From positions 19,537,292 to 19,601,291 of the forward strand of contig NC_088312.1 in the NCBI RefSeq assembly GCF_910592395.1: a stretch of 64,000 nt of DNA. The letters are read 5' to 3'. The position numbers and the translations under genes were made by a program. Below are positions 34,659 through 46,800 of the stretch, in pieces. The notes beneath the pieces were generated by a model. That model ran no database searches. It was not told where the DNA came from and was given only the letters and a program-made list of their open reading frames with translations. The stretch is from Lineus longissimus. Its lineage: Eukaryota > Nemertea > Pilidiophora > Heteronemertea > Lineidae. Numbering within the stretch: position 1 is the first letter of the stretch; each line of letters opens with the position of its first letter.

Positions 34659-36803
34659 GTGAGCAACTTTGACACTTTTTTGTCAAATTCAGATCCATGC
34701 AAAATGGCTGACGAGCTTGAAAATGATTTGACTGATCAGATGAACAATGTATGTCTGGAGGATGATATAGGTGATGAAGGCATTGACCTTGATAATCCTG
34801 TGACCGCAGAAGACCTGCCAAGTATTCTTATTGTAACAAGCGTGGCAGATGGGGTGTTTGAAAATGAGGAAACGAAGGTGCGTGTCTGTCAGCCGTGTGC
34901 CCGTGTTGGCATTGTGTAACGGCTTAGAAAGAACATGAAGAATGTCAGGCTGTCAAACCAAACTTCTTATGAGCATGTTTGAGGGCTCAAAGTTAGTAAC
35001 GTGCATGAGCAGAAAAGGTATTTGCCATTCTCCAAGGCGAAGCAGATCAAATCAAAGAAAGCAGTTCAAAAAGATGTTCTCTCTGATCTGGCAACAAAGA
35101 TTTCCATTACACCATGAGGTCCTGGAAGTGGAACAGGCATGTGATGATATCTAAAATCAAGACTCTCGCTGCGGTCGATCCGGAACGATAAAATCCACAT
35201 CAAAAACGCACATAACCCGCGACATAAGATTGATATGTTATTGTTATTCTGATTGTGTTTATCAGATTTTATTGATTTGGAGTAGGTGAAAATGAGCTCA
35301 TCAGAATTGTGTGAATTTTAGCCTAGAAACTTCAAAATTTGACCTGGAGTAACCCATTATCAAAAAATATCAAAAAATCACTTTATTTTCTTGTTTTTTG
35401 ATTTCAGCAATACTTTGAAAGGCTTTTCAAAGAGTTTGATCCAGATGCAACTTTTCAGTATTTAAAAAGCTTTCGACGGGCAAGAGTGAATTTCAACTCT
35501 CAAATGGCAGCTCTGCGAGCGAGGATACAACTCGATGAGATGTTGATTGAGGGGAAAAAGATCAAGTGCTTTTTTGCTCAGGTAGGCCTGTCAACATGGC
35601 AAAATGAATTAAATCAAACTTTTTTTGTCAACCAAATACTACAGTACAACCTCTCTACTGCGGCCACCCATGGGACTGGGCATTGGTGTCCATTATAGAG
35701 AGGTGTCCTTAATAGATATATAATAGAAATAGAAATAACTTTTTCAGGCTCACCCTGTACCTCTACGTATCTTTTTCCAGCCTCTTAATACTGGTACCAA
35801 CCCACAGAGTCGGCACCTTCACCCGCCGAAACCAGAGAAACAGTTCCTGATCTCACCACCAGCCTCGCCACCTGTCGGGTGGGAACCTGTACACGAGGCG
35901 CAACCTATTATCAATTACGATATCATATCGGCTATTGCAAACCTTGCTCCAGGTTAGTATTGTTTGAATTTGAGACTTCAATCTAACTCGGGAGTTGACA
36001 CACTAAATAAAGTGTGGCTGAAATTTTAAAAAGAGGGGAGCAGGAAATGTACACAAGCTTTTGACCAGCTCTTTGTGGACATCATTCTGCAGATCGATTT
36101 CATTTGTAGTGACAGTTATGATTATGATATTATTACTCATAAAAGAATACATAAATGAATCCCCTGTCTTAGTATGAATGTTGTACCTGTTGTAAAGAGC
36201 TTAGGCCTAATGTTAAAAAAACGTTGAAATTCAACTTGAATTTAAATTTTCCAATTGTGTAAAATTGATATGTTCTAAATATGAATTTCAACTGCGCCGT
36301 TGTGAAGACTGATATGCAAATACTACTTGTGCCAATTTTCTGCGGAATTGCATGGATAATAACGGCACTACGACAATGGCAATGTTTATCTCTATTTACT
36401 TGAGCCACAAGGAAGTACAATTATCATGCATGGTGTAGGCCTTTAAATCAAATAACCGACTTTGTTTTTTTAGGCGAGTCACATGAGATTCATCCACCGT
36501 CAGACAATCATCCCGCCATTGTTGTTCATGTCTGCGAGGAACCAAATAACCAACTTGTTTTTTTAGGCGAGTCACATGAGATTCATCCACCGTCAGACAA
36601 TCATCCCACCATTGTTTTTCATGTCTACGAGGAACCAAATAACCGACTTTGTTTTTTTAGGCGAGTCACATGAGATTCATCCGCCGTCAGACAATCACCC
36701 CGCCATTGTTGTTCATGTCTGCGAGGAACCAAACGGTTTGAGACGAACAGTGGAACGACCGAAGAATAAAATAGAGCAGACGAAACGGCCGGAGATGAAA
36801 TAA
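34659..36803 (+). CDS. RCAN: Calcipressin / regulator of calcineurin (RCAN)
   Basis: Binds and modulates the phosphatase calcineurin in the cytoplasm. Coding sequence join(34659..34877,35408..35581,35781..35952,36661..36803), 235 aa, or 220 aa from Met16 at 34704. Residues about 57-130 form the RRM-like fold (LPSILIVTSV, KSFRRARVNF, KIKCFFAQ). The family hallmark FLISPPASPP is at 153-162, followed by VGW. The conserved PAIVVHVCE precedes a C-terminal PKNKIEQTKRPEMK, the counterpart of the PKIIQTRRP calcineurin-binding end of vertebrate RCAN. Exon 3 has a second in-frame acceptor at 35748, adding 11 codons; I prefer 35781 because it restores family spacing after FFAQ. The last exon has three tandem acceptors (36474, 36567, 36661), and only the third gives the conserved C-terminus. 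Confidence 0.92.
36452..36735 (+). repeat. Threefold tandem duplication of the RCAN intron 3 / exon 4 boundary
   Basis: Three copies of a 93-94-bp unit. Each contains AAATAACC(G/A)A, a T-rich tract, TTTTTTTAG and the first roughly 75 bases of exon 4 (GCGAGTCACATGAGATTCAT). Exon starts would be 36474, 36567 and 36661. The first spacing is 93 bp (in frame) and the second is 94 bp (out of frame). Confidence 0.9.
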
Positions 36804-37330
36804 TCTACAAAATCTTACGATATGGATTACAAAATCAGTGCTTGAACACAAAACCTGACATTATGGTTTATAAAATCAAAGCTTTAGCAGAAAACCATAC
36901 TTTATGGTTTGTGAAGTCAGTGCTTAAGCACAAAACCCTATGTTATGGTTTACAAAATTAATTCTCAAGCATGAAATTGTTGCTTATAATCAATGCTTTT
37001 AAGCACAAAACCTTATGTTATGGTATAAAATCAATGCTCAAGCATAAAACCCTATGTTTTGGTTTATAAAATCTGTGCTTGAGCACAAGCCTTAGCTCAT
37101 GCCCCCTGCCCCTTTGTAAATTTTCTTGTGTGAGGGGAATGTCTGGATGTATCTGATGGTGTGCCCAATATCTTCAGGGGAAGTATTTGGCCTCAAGGCT
37201 GATGCAGTGAGGCATGTTTTGTCAGTAGCTCGGTTTGACGTACCAGCTTGACCCACTCCCCATTAAGTATAAAATACAAGAATATATTACTGCAACATTT
37301 CGTTTTTGATTGTAAATAAAACTTGTTGTT
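36804..37330 (+). other. 3' UTR of RCAN with tandem repeats and poly(A) signal
   Basis: After the stop, about 36815-37095 consists of six or seven diverged copies of a roughly 43-bp unit with ACAAAACC, TATGGTTTA and AAAATCA. An AATAAA at about 37314-37319 is a plausible polyadenylation signal. Confidence 0.6.
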
Positions 37331-39140
37331 CTTTTCATGTTTAAATACTATACAAAGTGCTTGAATGTTTTACTTTGAGTCTTTTTATTTGTAATAGTGC
37401 CTCCATCACCACCACAGTGTTAGATATGTGTTAAATAGGTACAATTTTTTTACAATTTCTCAGATGAAATGTTTTAAGTTTCAGACCTAATTACATGGCT
37501 GAACATACTGTTGTGAACATTTCATTGTGAGCAGAAACTTTTGTATAATTTTACCACTCTGTTTTTAGTCTCTTTCGACTAAAAAAAATGCTGTCCTTCA
37601 TAGGGTGGTGTCCTGATACAGAGGTCGAATTTTATAAAAAAGACCCTTTTGGACTAAAATTATTGTCCCTAATGGAGAGGGTGTCCTGCTGGAGAGGTTC
37701 CAATCCACTGTATTGTCAGTTTTAATTGATAACAGTAAGGTAGAAAATTAGAGACTCATCTTTAACAAGTGGTGTTTACATCTTGTAGAATAGGAAAGTG
37801 GTGAAAATTCGCAATTATCAATTGTTGGAGTAGTCATCATAGACAATTAAAATCGAAAGTTAGAATTAGGTTTTCAAATTGAACTTTATAAGTCTTGCAA
37901 AGACTTGGTGGCCTTGGATTGAATTGGAAGTAAGGAGCCCGAAAATGAACAAGCATTTTATTTATTTATTTATTTATTCATTTATTTATTGTGGACACTT
38001 GTATACATGCACCCATGTTGTAGATGTCCTGTATGCTTCTATCTACTGGTAAATCTCAGTAAAACATGCACAATATAACAGTCTTAATTCTAAATGCTGT
38101 GACTATTCTTACTTGCTGGCTAGTCTTACATGAGAGTCCGTCACCCTCATGTGACTTTGCCATTTTCTTTTGAAGAATGATGACATTTTGAGTTGGGTAT
38201 TGGCTCATCTCCCATGCCAACTCCATCGAATTCTCATAAGAAATTGCGATAATTTTTTCAGAATAAATAATCATTTGCGTAAGAATATTGCATTTTATTT
38301 GGACTATCCAGACTGCAACATTGCCATGTTAGCCACATGCATTTTGTATACAAACTGTGTACCACCAGCGTGTATGGTACACGGCTGCAGCCAAGTTCTG
38401 ATAATTTAAAACAGTTGAAAATGACTTGCCAAGCACATCAGCTGCACGTGATGCCCACAGCAAAAGATATTTTTTACAAATTAAAAACTGGACGCAACCC
38501 TTTGTAATTAGTTTGGGTGGTTACAGCATTTTCTATTTTTTATGTAAGACATGTACATGTAGTGTCTGTTGAATGGACTCGAAAGATTGACAAAGATTGG
38601 CATTGCTAGTGTATAATAATGAGGGGTAGAAAAAAATTTGTAAATTGGGAGTTCCCGTTTCGGCAATTTCGTCGTGAGGGCTGGATGTACACATGTTACT
38701 CAAGTACGATTAACAACTAGCGGGTGGAATATTTGTATTTTTTTTAAACATATACTCAAATGTAACAGGGGATATTTTCTGTTGCGTTTATCAAGATGTT
38801 AGTGGTAGATATAGACGCTAGTGATAAAAAAACATCTGGTGCTTTTAATTAGTCATAGCCGAGAGAATTAAAAAAAATTTGTTTTTGGCAGAATGGTTGG
38901 ATGTTAGATATCAGGTTACCCGTACCTTTATGAGTAAACTTTTCTAGCCCTCTTTCTAGTCCCATTTATTGCGATATTGATTAGCACCCGTTGTTAATAG
39001 AAATCATCAGCTAATTTTAGATGCACAAGTTTCTATGTTGTAAATAGATAGTGTGTAGAAAGGAATCGTTTTCTTTGATCAACCATTATTTTTGTATACA
39101 TATATTTGGCGATTATAACAATTAGGATCTGAAGCGGTAC
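37331..39140. other. Non-coding region downstream of RCAN
   Basis: No gene seen. It contains a run of overlapping ATTTA pentamers at about 37956-37992. At about 37590-37715 is a repeat fragment ending GAGAGGTTCCAATCCACTGTA, the inverted relative of a segment in RCAN intron 2 near 35641. Confidence 0.55.
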
Positions 39141-40299
39141 TCATGCTGTCTGGAACCATTTATGTGGTGCAGTTTTAGTAATGTATGTGCCATTCTGAGC
39201 TTTCACTTGGCACGTACCAAGCTTCAGGAATTCGTGCAACGGGAGGAGCATGCAACTGACCGTGGTGTTCAAGGATGTGTCCGTGTAAGATTGTTGTCTC
39301 AGTTCAACGTGCAACTGAGCTGTCTGGCAAGAAAAGAAAGGGCTGGAAAAGGTACTTCTTTCCGCCAATTGAATCGGAGGGGGTAGAGAGGACCGTGCTA
39401 ATCGAAAATTACTGTGACCTGGCAAACGTTTGCAGCAGGTTTTAGTCATGTTAAAACAAACTTGAATACTGGTGGTATTTAGATATGTTCGCTAGACTGT
39501 GACACCATTGTTGAAACAAACGTTAAAAAAAACCTTGTCAGCATGTATTAAGATTGTGACGATATTGTTGAGAAAATCATCAACGCTGATTTTTGGTCTG
39601 CATATAAGATCCTGGCTTCAGACATCAATAAGCATTGTCCTGTTGACTCTTTACATGTAAACTGTATGCTTGGTTGATCAAATCCCCAGACAAACTCAAG
39701 CTGTCCTCGACACTAATGGCTGTTTGCTTTGCCCGAGTGTCAGAAATGGGGGAAATAGGGTGTAATTTTGAAACGTTCATGTGACAGACTCTCTGATAAT
39801 TTTAGCGTCTCGTGACCTGTACATTGTGAAGTCAATTTTGTTTAATGGAAGAATAAACATTTGTTTGTATGAAAATAATTGTTTCTTGGCATTCATTTCT
39901 CATGTATTGATGGCGGCTGTGTCCGAGACAAGCCGCAGCCGCAGTCAGTCCTTCACCATTGTGTTTGGGCCAAAGTCCAGCCTAGCAGAGGTCTGGTTAT
40001 TTGACTTTAGTATTGTACCAGGGGCGGATTTAAGGGGGGGCCAACCTTACCCTGGCCCCGATATTTTCTACGGACTTGAAAAAAAATTAGACCCGCCCCT
40101 CAGTGTGGTTCTATCCATATCTGAATTTGTAGTCTATAAACTAATCGCACTAAGTTGTTGCATAGTGCCGAAGCTGGGGCAACAACTCGGACAGAATAAC
40201 AAAGACTTGATGCGTTTGACAGCAGCTGCCTTCACCGCTATCTCTGGGTTAGATGGTTCCAATGAGTTGGGACCACTGACATAAGGAGAAGAACCAACC

Positions 40300-40440
40300 A
40301 ACCGGCAGCATCCCTCTTCTTAACAGTGAGACGTGTCTGCTGGTATGGACATGTTTTCTGTATGGAAAAAGACAGAGTGGCACCCAGAATAAGGTGATGG
40401 CATGAGAAGGGGCAGGACATGCACCAGATGGCTTCATGCA
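40300..40440 (+). pseudogene. Non-LTR retrotransposon remnant
   Basis: The plus-strand frame reads RRVCWYGHVFCMEKDRVAPR and then a stop, matching the WYGHVxRM...RxP(K/R) element found at the C-terminal end of many LINE reverse transcriptase proteins. Only this fragment survives, with stops on both sides. Confidence 0.45.
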
Positions 40441-42830
40441 GTGAAGAGAGATGGTGCGGCTGTTGATCTTGGTGAAGACTTGATGGAAGCTGGTAGTGAC
40501 AGAAACAATGACAAAAGGTCCCTCACACTTTTGATGGCTTGAATATCATGTTGCACAAGAAAGTAAGCAGGCCAAGGCAGACTCATGCTTTGAATAGCAG
40601 GCAGGATATCTCATCCAGGCCTACCCTCCACGAACACTCTAGCACATCCATTTCAAAAACGTATATCTTGAGAGGGTTTTTGCTTCTGACAGACACCAAT
40701 GCTTTAGTGACTGTAGGTCTACTGAACTGCATTCGATATCAGGTTGTGGGAGGTACAAGTTGGCAGTATGGGCAAGTTCGAAGGGACACCCATACAGCCC
40801 TGGCTGCACTCCCAGTTGGTGGCATACGACTGACTGTGGTATTTGAGGATGGTGGTTCTGAGCTTAGAGCAGACTAAAGGCTGGTTACTCTAAGGTCTGA
40901 GGACACAGGTTGTAGCTCATGGCACAGAGATCAGAGAATCCATTTATCAAAGGAGTGCTCATGCTCGGATGGCAGAGTGACCAGCTCCACAGGTAGCTCT
41001 CTTCATTAACAAAATTCTCAAAGCGCAAACACGTGCCTTCCAAAGGTGGGGGTATTTTAACAAAAAGTGGCCAGTGTCTGAACACCAGACGATGCTGATG
41101 GCAACATCAGATCCGAAGCCCAGGGGCATGCTGCCAAATAGCCTTTTGACAGTAGGGCATTGAGAGGAATGACACTCCGAAAGACCAAATTGCTAGAGTC
41201 CATTCCTATTTATAACCCAGCGTGTACTCTTTAAGGGCTAGTACTAGTCCAGACTCAGTACAACCAGGATTATTACAAAATTCCTCGCCTGATGACTGCG
41301 CTTGTCAATTGTGGCGAAAAGTAAGTTATGGACATGTCACCCACGCAAAAGGCTCTGTTGGGAACAATATCCCCAGACAAAAAACGATTGTGGCTTTGTG
41401 ACATTTTGTGTCAGAGTCTGCCCTGGTCTATCACAAACCAACCAATACAGCCACTGATAACAAGTCACAGTCCTGATGGATTGTCAACACTGTTGTGTTG
41501 GTCCCAAATGCATTGCTTGGCCCTATCAGGCCTAGAGGCAAATCCAAAAGGACTTCCTTTTTGAATTCGTGAAAGCAAATTTGGGGGCCCCCCCCCCCCC
41601 GAGTAAAACTGCTCTTAGTAAGAGATAAGTGAGATCATGACGAGCATTTGGTCAGGCATGGCAGCTTTTTGGATTTTACCCCTGGTCTACGACCCTTATT
41701 TCGATTTCTTCTTTCAGTAGCCACGATTCAATTGAACATACTGACACAGAAATAAGTCAACAAGATGTAAATATGGCCATGAAAATATTATTTATTTTCC
41801 GCTTCAGAGTAGGATGGCACATGGATTGCAGGGTGCCATATTTTTCGTCGATAGGATGCAGTTCTTACAACATCTTGTTACAACACCTTGGTTACAATGT
41901 TTCCTTCTGGTAATGGATTATGAACTAGCCTCATTTTGACCACAGGGGTTTTGGTGAGGCAACCATAACCTCTTGGGTGGGGATACAAATATTTTGGAAG
42001 CAGATTCTCGGTGGATGCCTAGTAGATATCAAATTTGAGTTGCTGGTGTATGGTGATACAACCAAAAGCTCCAGTTCAGTATCAATTCCTTAACAGATAA
42101 ACAAAAGACATTGTCTTTTCACTGCTAAAGAACAAAAATGTGGACGACGAATCAATTTTTTCATTTGGTCATCATATGGAAATTATATGCTAACCATAGT
42201 ATAGTGAGTGATGCATGCATGAGATGATTGATGTTTGTAAGGAGAGCCCTGCAATTTGTTTTTGTATTTGATAATCAATGTCGCCTAATTGAGGAGAGCT
42301 TTCCAAATGCAAAAAGCCATAAAGATTTAAACACATAAACGACAATTCAGAATGAAATTTTATATACATGTGTTTTGAAAATGAGCAACGGTGTAACACA
42401 TCGACCCTCAACCTCAACGATTTTTCAAAATTCAGTTAGCCCTTCTTCCATTCCCTTGTGCTACATTGTAAAAATTGACCGGCACCACTTGAAACTTTCC
42501 CCTATCTCTCTATACCTTATTGACAAAAACAACTCCATGCAGTACAAGCACATGTAGAATAGTTTGAAAAGAGACATTTAGAAATCGAGCCACCAGCGAC
42601 TTATTTGCTCCGATAGAATTCTCTCATCAAAGAAGCTGATGTTATTTGAGGAGAAAAGAGCTGCAACATTAACCATTGTGTATTTATTTGGATCTCAAGG
42701 CTGGATGAAAACGTTCGCCTATTTTGTTGGGCAGAAATTCTATTGTGTCCTAATTACTGTTGCAGACTTTCAATGTTTCTGCCAATTTTGTTTTCTGTAT
42801 TGCTATTAACCAGTCAACAGAACATATTCT

Positions 42831-43142
42831 AAATGACATTGAGCAACCTCAATGATATTCATTAAGCAAGGAGTACAACAATATTGGCTTTAGACTAAAC
42901 TAAACTTCAGAACAAATCTTCCGATTTTTAATCTTCCATCTAGAGTGGGAGTAAAGTGGCCTAATATCAGCCAAACGCTAGTGCAAAATGACAGAGAGCA
43001 ACCTCAATGACATTTATTAAGCTAATTAGGAGTACAACAATATTGGCTTAAGAGCAAAAACTAAACTTCAGAACAAATTTTCATGGATTTTTGATTCTAT
43101 CTAGAATAAGGGGGCCTAATACCAGCCAAACGTCAGTCCAAG
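42831..43142. repeat. Tandem duplication, about 155 bp x 2
   Basis: Two copies share GAGCAACCTCAATGA, GAGTACAACAATATTGGCTT, ACTAAACTTCAGAACAAAT and CCAGCCAAACG/CAGCCAAACG. They differ by small insertions and substitutions. They lie downstream of the eIF1A gene, outside the coding sequence. Confidence 0.75.
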
Positions 43143-43236
43143 AAGTATTTTCAAATACTCACAGCCATACCTCAGGCATGAACAATGAAACAGCTACGCT
43201 ACATATAAACTGATGCACTGAGACAGATTATACCAA

Positions 43237-43242
43237 TTTATT
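43237..43242 (-). promoter_or_regulatory. Candidate polyadenylation signal of eIF1A
   Basis: AATAAA on the minus strand about 630 bases past the eIF1A stop codon. It is the first clear signal I find downstream, but position alone supports it. Confidence 0.35.
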
Positions 43243-43873
43243 CAAGTCAGGTACAAGTTCAAGAATCAACTGAGAAATAAGCTGCCCCCAGTCTACAGAG
43301 GAGGCGAAAATTATAACTGCTACTTCGCGTAGAATGAACTGATAATTCAAAGAAATCTTGGAGAAACAGACCGTTTGCTCAAATATATGTAAGACAACTC
43401 TATCAAATCTTTTATACTTTGTGAGAAACCATCTTGATTGGACATTTACATTATTGTTTTCAGGTTGAGAGCTCTTTTCCAAAGTAAACCAAGTATAATT
43501 GGCCATAAAAAGGGAGTCAGGCAGCAGCCAGGTAAGCACTTATTACAAAATCACCAATAGGGGTCTCTCTCATCCTGCAGTATACAACTGTTCACACTGG
43601 CACCAGGAATTTGATATCACTAAATGAAACACAACTCAGCCCCTAACTGCACATACAATTGTACTTGCGACACCAAGACCATCAATATTACCCCCTAGCT
43701 CCTGTCTGTAGTCACCCTTTAAACAATATTACCCCGTACTCGGCTTACTAAGGAAAAGAGCTCCGTGTCAGCATATGGTTATCACTGGATAAATGTCCAA
43801 GAAGCCAATGATTATACAGCTGTCCATCTCACGCTGTCCATATTCTGCCATAATCAACAAACTCAAACTCATC

Positions 43874-46800
43874 TCAAAGATCATTGAGATCGATGTCTTC
43901 GTCTTCTCCAGAGTCATCGTCGCGATCTTGAAATAGCACGTTGTCGGCCTCTTCATTCAATTTGTCCAGAGCTGCAAGAGAAAAAGGAAACAATGAATAT
44001 AGGATCATTACTAGATTCAATGAATACAGGATCATTAATACTCACACTGTACAGGAATGTTCCTTTAAAGACACGGAGACGGTTTCATCCAGAAATACAA
44101 CCCTGGGTTTTACCCGGGAATCGCGCTATTGCATGGTAGCCAGCAGTGTGGCACCACCAGGCTACGACGCTCCTAGCTGAAGGCCAGTAACCCAAATTGG
44201 GACTTGGGAGCTCTGAACCCTAGTGACAGGCAGCAAACACCAAGACAAGGGAGGGCAGGACGGCTCAAGGCCAGTAACCCCAATTGGACTCGGGGCGCCC
44301 TGAACCTAGTGACTGACAGTTAACACCCACAACAACTAACGCAGAAGACGAGAGAGGGCATCGCTATGACGGCTCACATCTTTAGTTGTTTTGCGACTTT
44401 CTGGCCCTGCTTTTACGGTGACTTCTGAAACTCGACATTTCTCTATCAACCGTGCCACCACATCCCTCCAGGCTGTTTTCTGTACTTACCAACAATCGGA
44501 ATTTCTCCATATGATTTTAAACTCCTCGCTTCGTCAGCTGTGTATTTTAGAATCACATCTGCTTTTTCATCTTGGAACTCCCGCAGCCCGACTAGCACTA
44601 TATCACCCTGACCAATCCATACCTGCAAGATTACAAGTACATGTACAATTACTTTTTTCATACTGCTTCTGTATTCAATTCATCTTCACAATGATAACAA
44701 AGATTACAATAATCATGAGGGTTTTTTTATACAGCACAATTCTGTGAACCCTAGTTCTTGCTAAAAAAGCTCCCTCTCAAAAATCTTTTGAATAAGCAGG
44801 TTTTTCACAGTGTTCCAAACGTTTCAATGATTTTCTTATCATGTATGAGCTTTGCGTCTGGGAGCTGGTTCAATACCTTTGCAGTTCCCAAAGTTCGTCT
44901 TTGTTTCTCACAAAGGATGGATGAACCAGATCTCATTGTTTGCACTGCTTCCTTTATGTGGAGAAGTTCCTGTTGGTACAATGTCGGAGAATGCCACAAA
45001 CACTTAAATACCTTCAAGTCAGCTGGCGGCTTCTTAAGAAGGCCGTACAGAATGCTTTCAGGGCCAACAGTAAATGGGCATGCAATAAAAAAGACAATTG
45101 GGTGTAGTTTTAAAGTTGAATAAAAATAACTTTTTGTACAAGATTTTTTTCACCTTTTTCCTCAGTTTGCCTCGAATATGACATAATCGTTTCGTTCCAT
45201 CAAAACATTTTGCATCCAATCGACCGTTTCCCAACATCTTGGTGACCTGAGCGTACTCTGAAACAGAAAGACGGACATCATTTAAGTTAATTATGCAATG
45301 GACCAAGAGGACTTCTACATACTTTGTGCCAATGTTACACAGAGCATTCAAATGACCCACTTGACAATAAATAAAAGTGAGACACTGCGTGCGTTACCTT
45401 GTCCATCCTCTTTGAAGATCAACTCTCTCTTCTCGTTTTCATTCTCATTCTTTCCTCTCCTCCTGTTCTTTCCTCCCTTTCCTGGAAATGATATGAACAA
45501 TACATAATCATTTATGCCGGGATCCGAAGTCTCATTTTTTTCAAGAAATCGTCAGAAATTGGTTCTGAGCTCCGAGTCTGAGTGTTCACCACCCCAAATG
45601 GAAAAAGGCCTACTGGTACTAGGGTAAATGCGGGTAAATTCGGCCCCGAGTAATTATCGGCCCTCACGAAGTAAAACACCCCCCAGCAAAAATTGGACGC
45701 GTCTATCCCATTGAATTTGACCCAGAAGAATGCTTCAACCAATCAGCTTCAAAGAAAACACCAGGGGTTTCCCACATCCGGGTATTTTCCGATCTCAACG
45801 AAGTGTGTAGGTCAGTATTGCGCAAAATGTCAGGGAGTTCGATGGCGCCCGACCAAGACTCGGTGTCTCAAACAGTGTCTGAATCACCGTAGACTTACCT
45901 GACGCACATAAAACCTAGTTATATTGCCAGAATATTCTCTGAATGTGTGAAATATGCTGAATCTAAGTCTTCCCGCGCCCTAAGCTGGCTAAATCCAGGG
46001 GGCCGAAGATAAACTCCAGTAAACAACTCTGTCGGACATTATCGGCCTTGACCTTATGACTTAAGAGGGAGCATTCATTTTTGTTCTGTTATTGCTGTTC
46101 GGGCTGTTTGTGTTGTTTTGTACAATGTCATGAGCATGGTTCATATGAAATTCTTCAGAGAATGACATACATATTTCATTTGGCTGTAAGGCATAGACTC
46201 AGACTTAGTAAAAACTCATTATCAATCTTCTTGTTCTTGTTATTTCATTCTTTGTTGTTACAAATGTATTCATGTTTTTTTTCTAGTTCTTTTCATGCAT
46301 TGTTATTGCTAAGGAATGATTTCTGGCATGAGACTGGTAAGTAACTAGTAAGCGCAGCAGCAGCAGCATTTTTTTCATGTTTCCGTTTTGTTCATTATTT
46401 CTGTTGAGAAATTGGAATCCTGTTATTAATCAAAATTGCAAGTTGGGCCAAAAATACCCTTTGCACGGCCGATAGCTCACCCAAGTGTCACCATGCGAAA
46501 AATAATGAATGCTCCCTCAATCTTCCTTGGGCGTATGCAAATCAGTATGGAGGGAATTCCAATGACGTCACTTCGTTTCTAAATATAGCTCACAATGCAC
46601 GTCTGTGCAGGAGAGCGATGTACGCGAGGATTAATGCTTTTAAGGCTTAGGGGGCCGATAATTGCCGATTTTACCCTACTGCAAGTAAATCAGAAAATTC
46701 TACATTTTTTGCTCCAGTCCATGAACAGCACTTGCTATGGACCTGTGGCCCTCATGTCCTATACACCAGGCAGCATTAACAAAGGATTTAGTTAACATGG

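Larger units (their letters stand above)
39141..43200. other. Intergenic DNA with degraded repeats
   Basis: No intact gene. It contains a LINE remnant at about 40240-40440, two segments encoding LTVVF-type peptides (about 39240 and 40785), C runs near 41590, and a tandem duplication at 42831-43142. The open frames at 39781-40284 and 40539-40877 look like translated repeat DNA. Confidence 0.55.

Noticed and set aside
40019-40101. Tiny hAT-like element with CAGGGGCGGATTTAAGG and an inverted GAGGGGCGGGTCTAA end
   Set aside because: The ends are suggestive, but I could not find an 8-bp duplication on both sides, so I do not list it as an element.
39781-40284. 167-codon plus-strand open frame
   Set aside because: It reads through a GGGGCGGATTTAAGGGGGG segment and runs into LINE remnant DNA; this is repeat sequence, not a gene.
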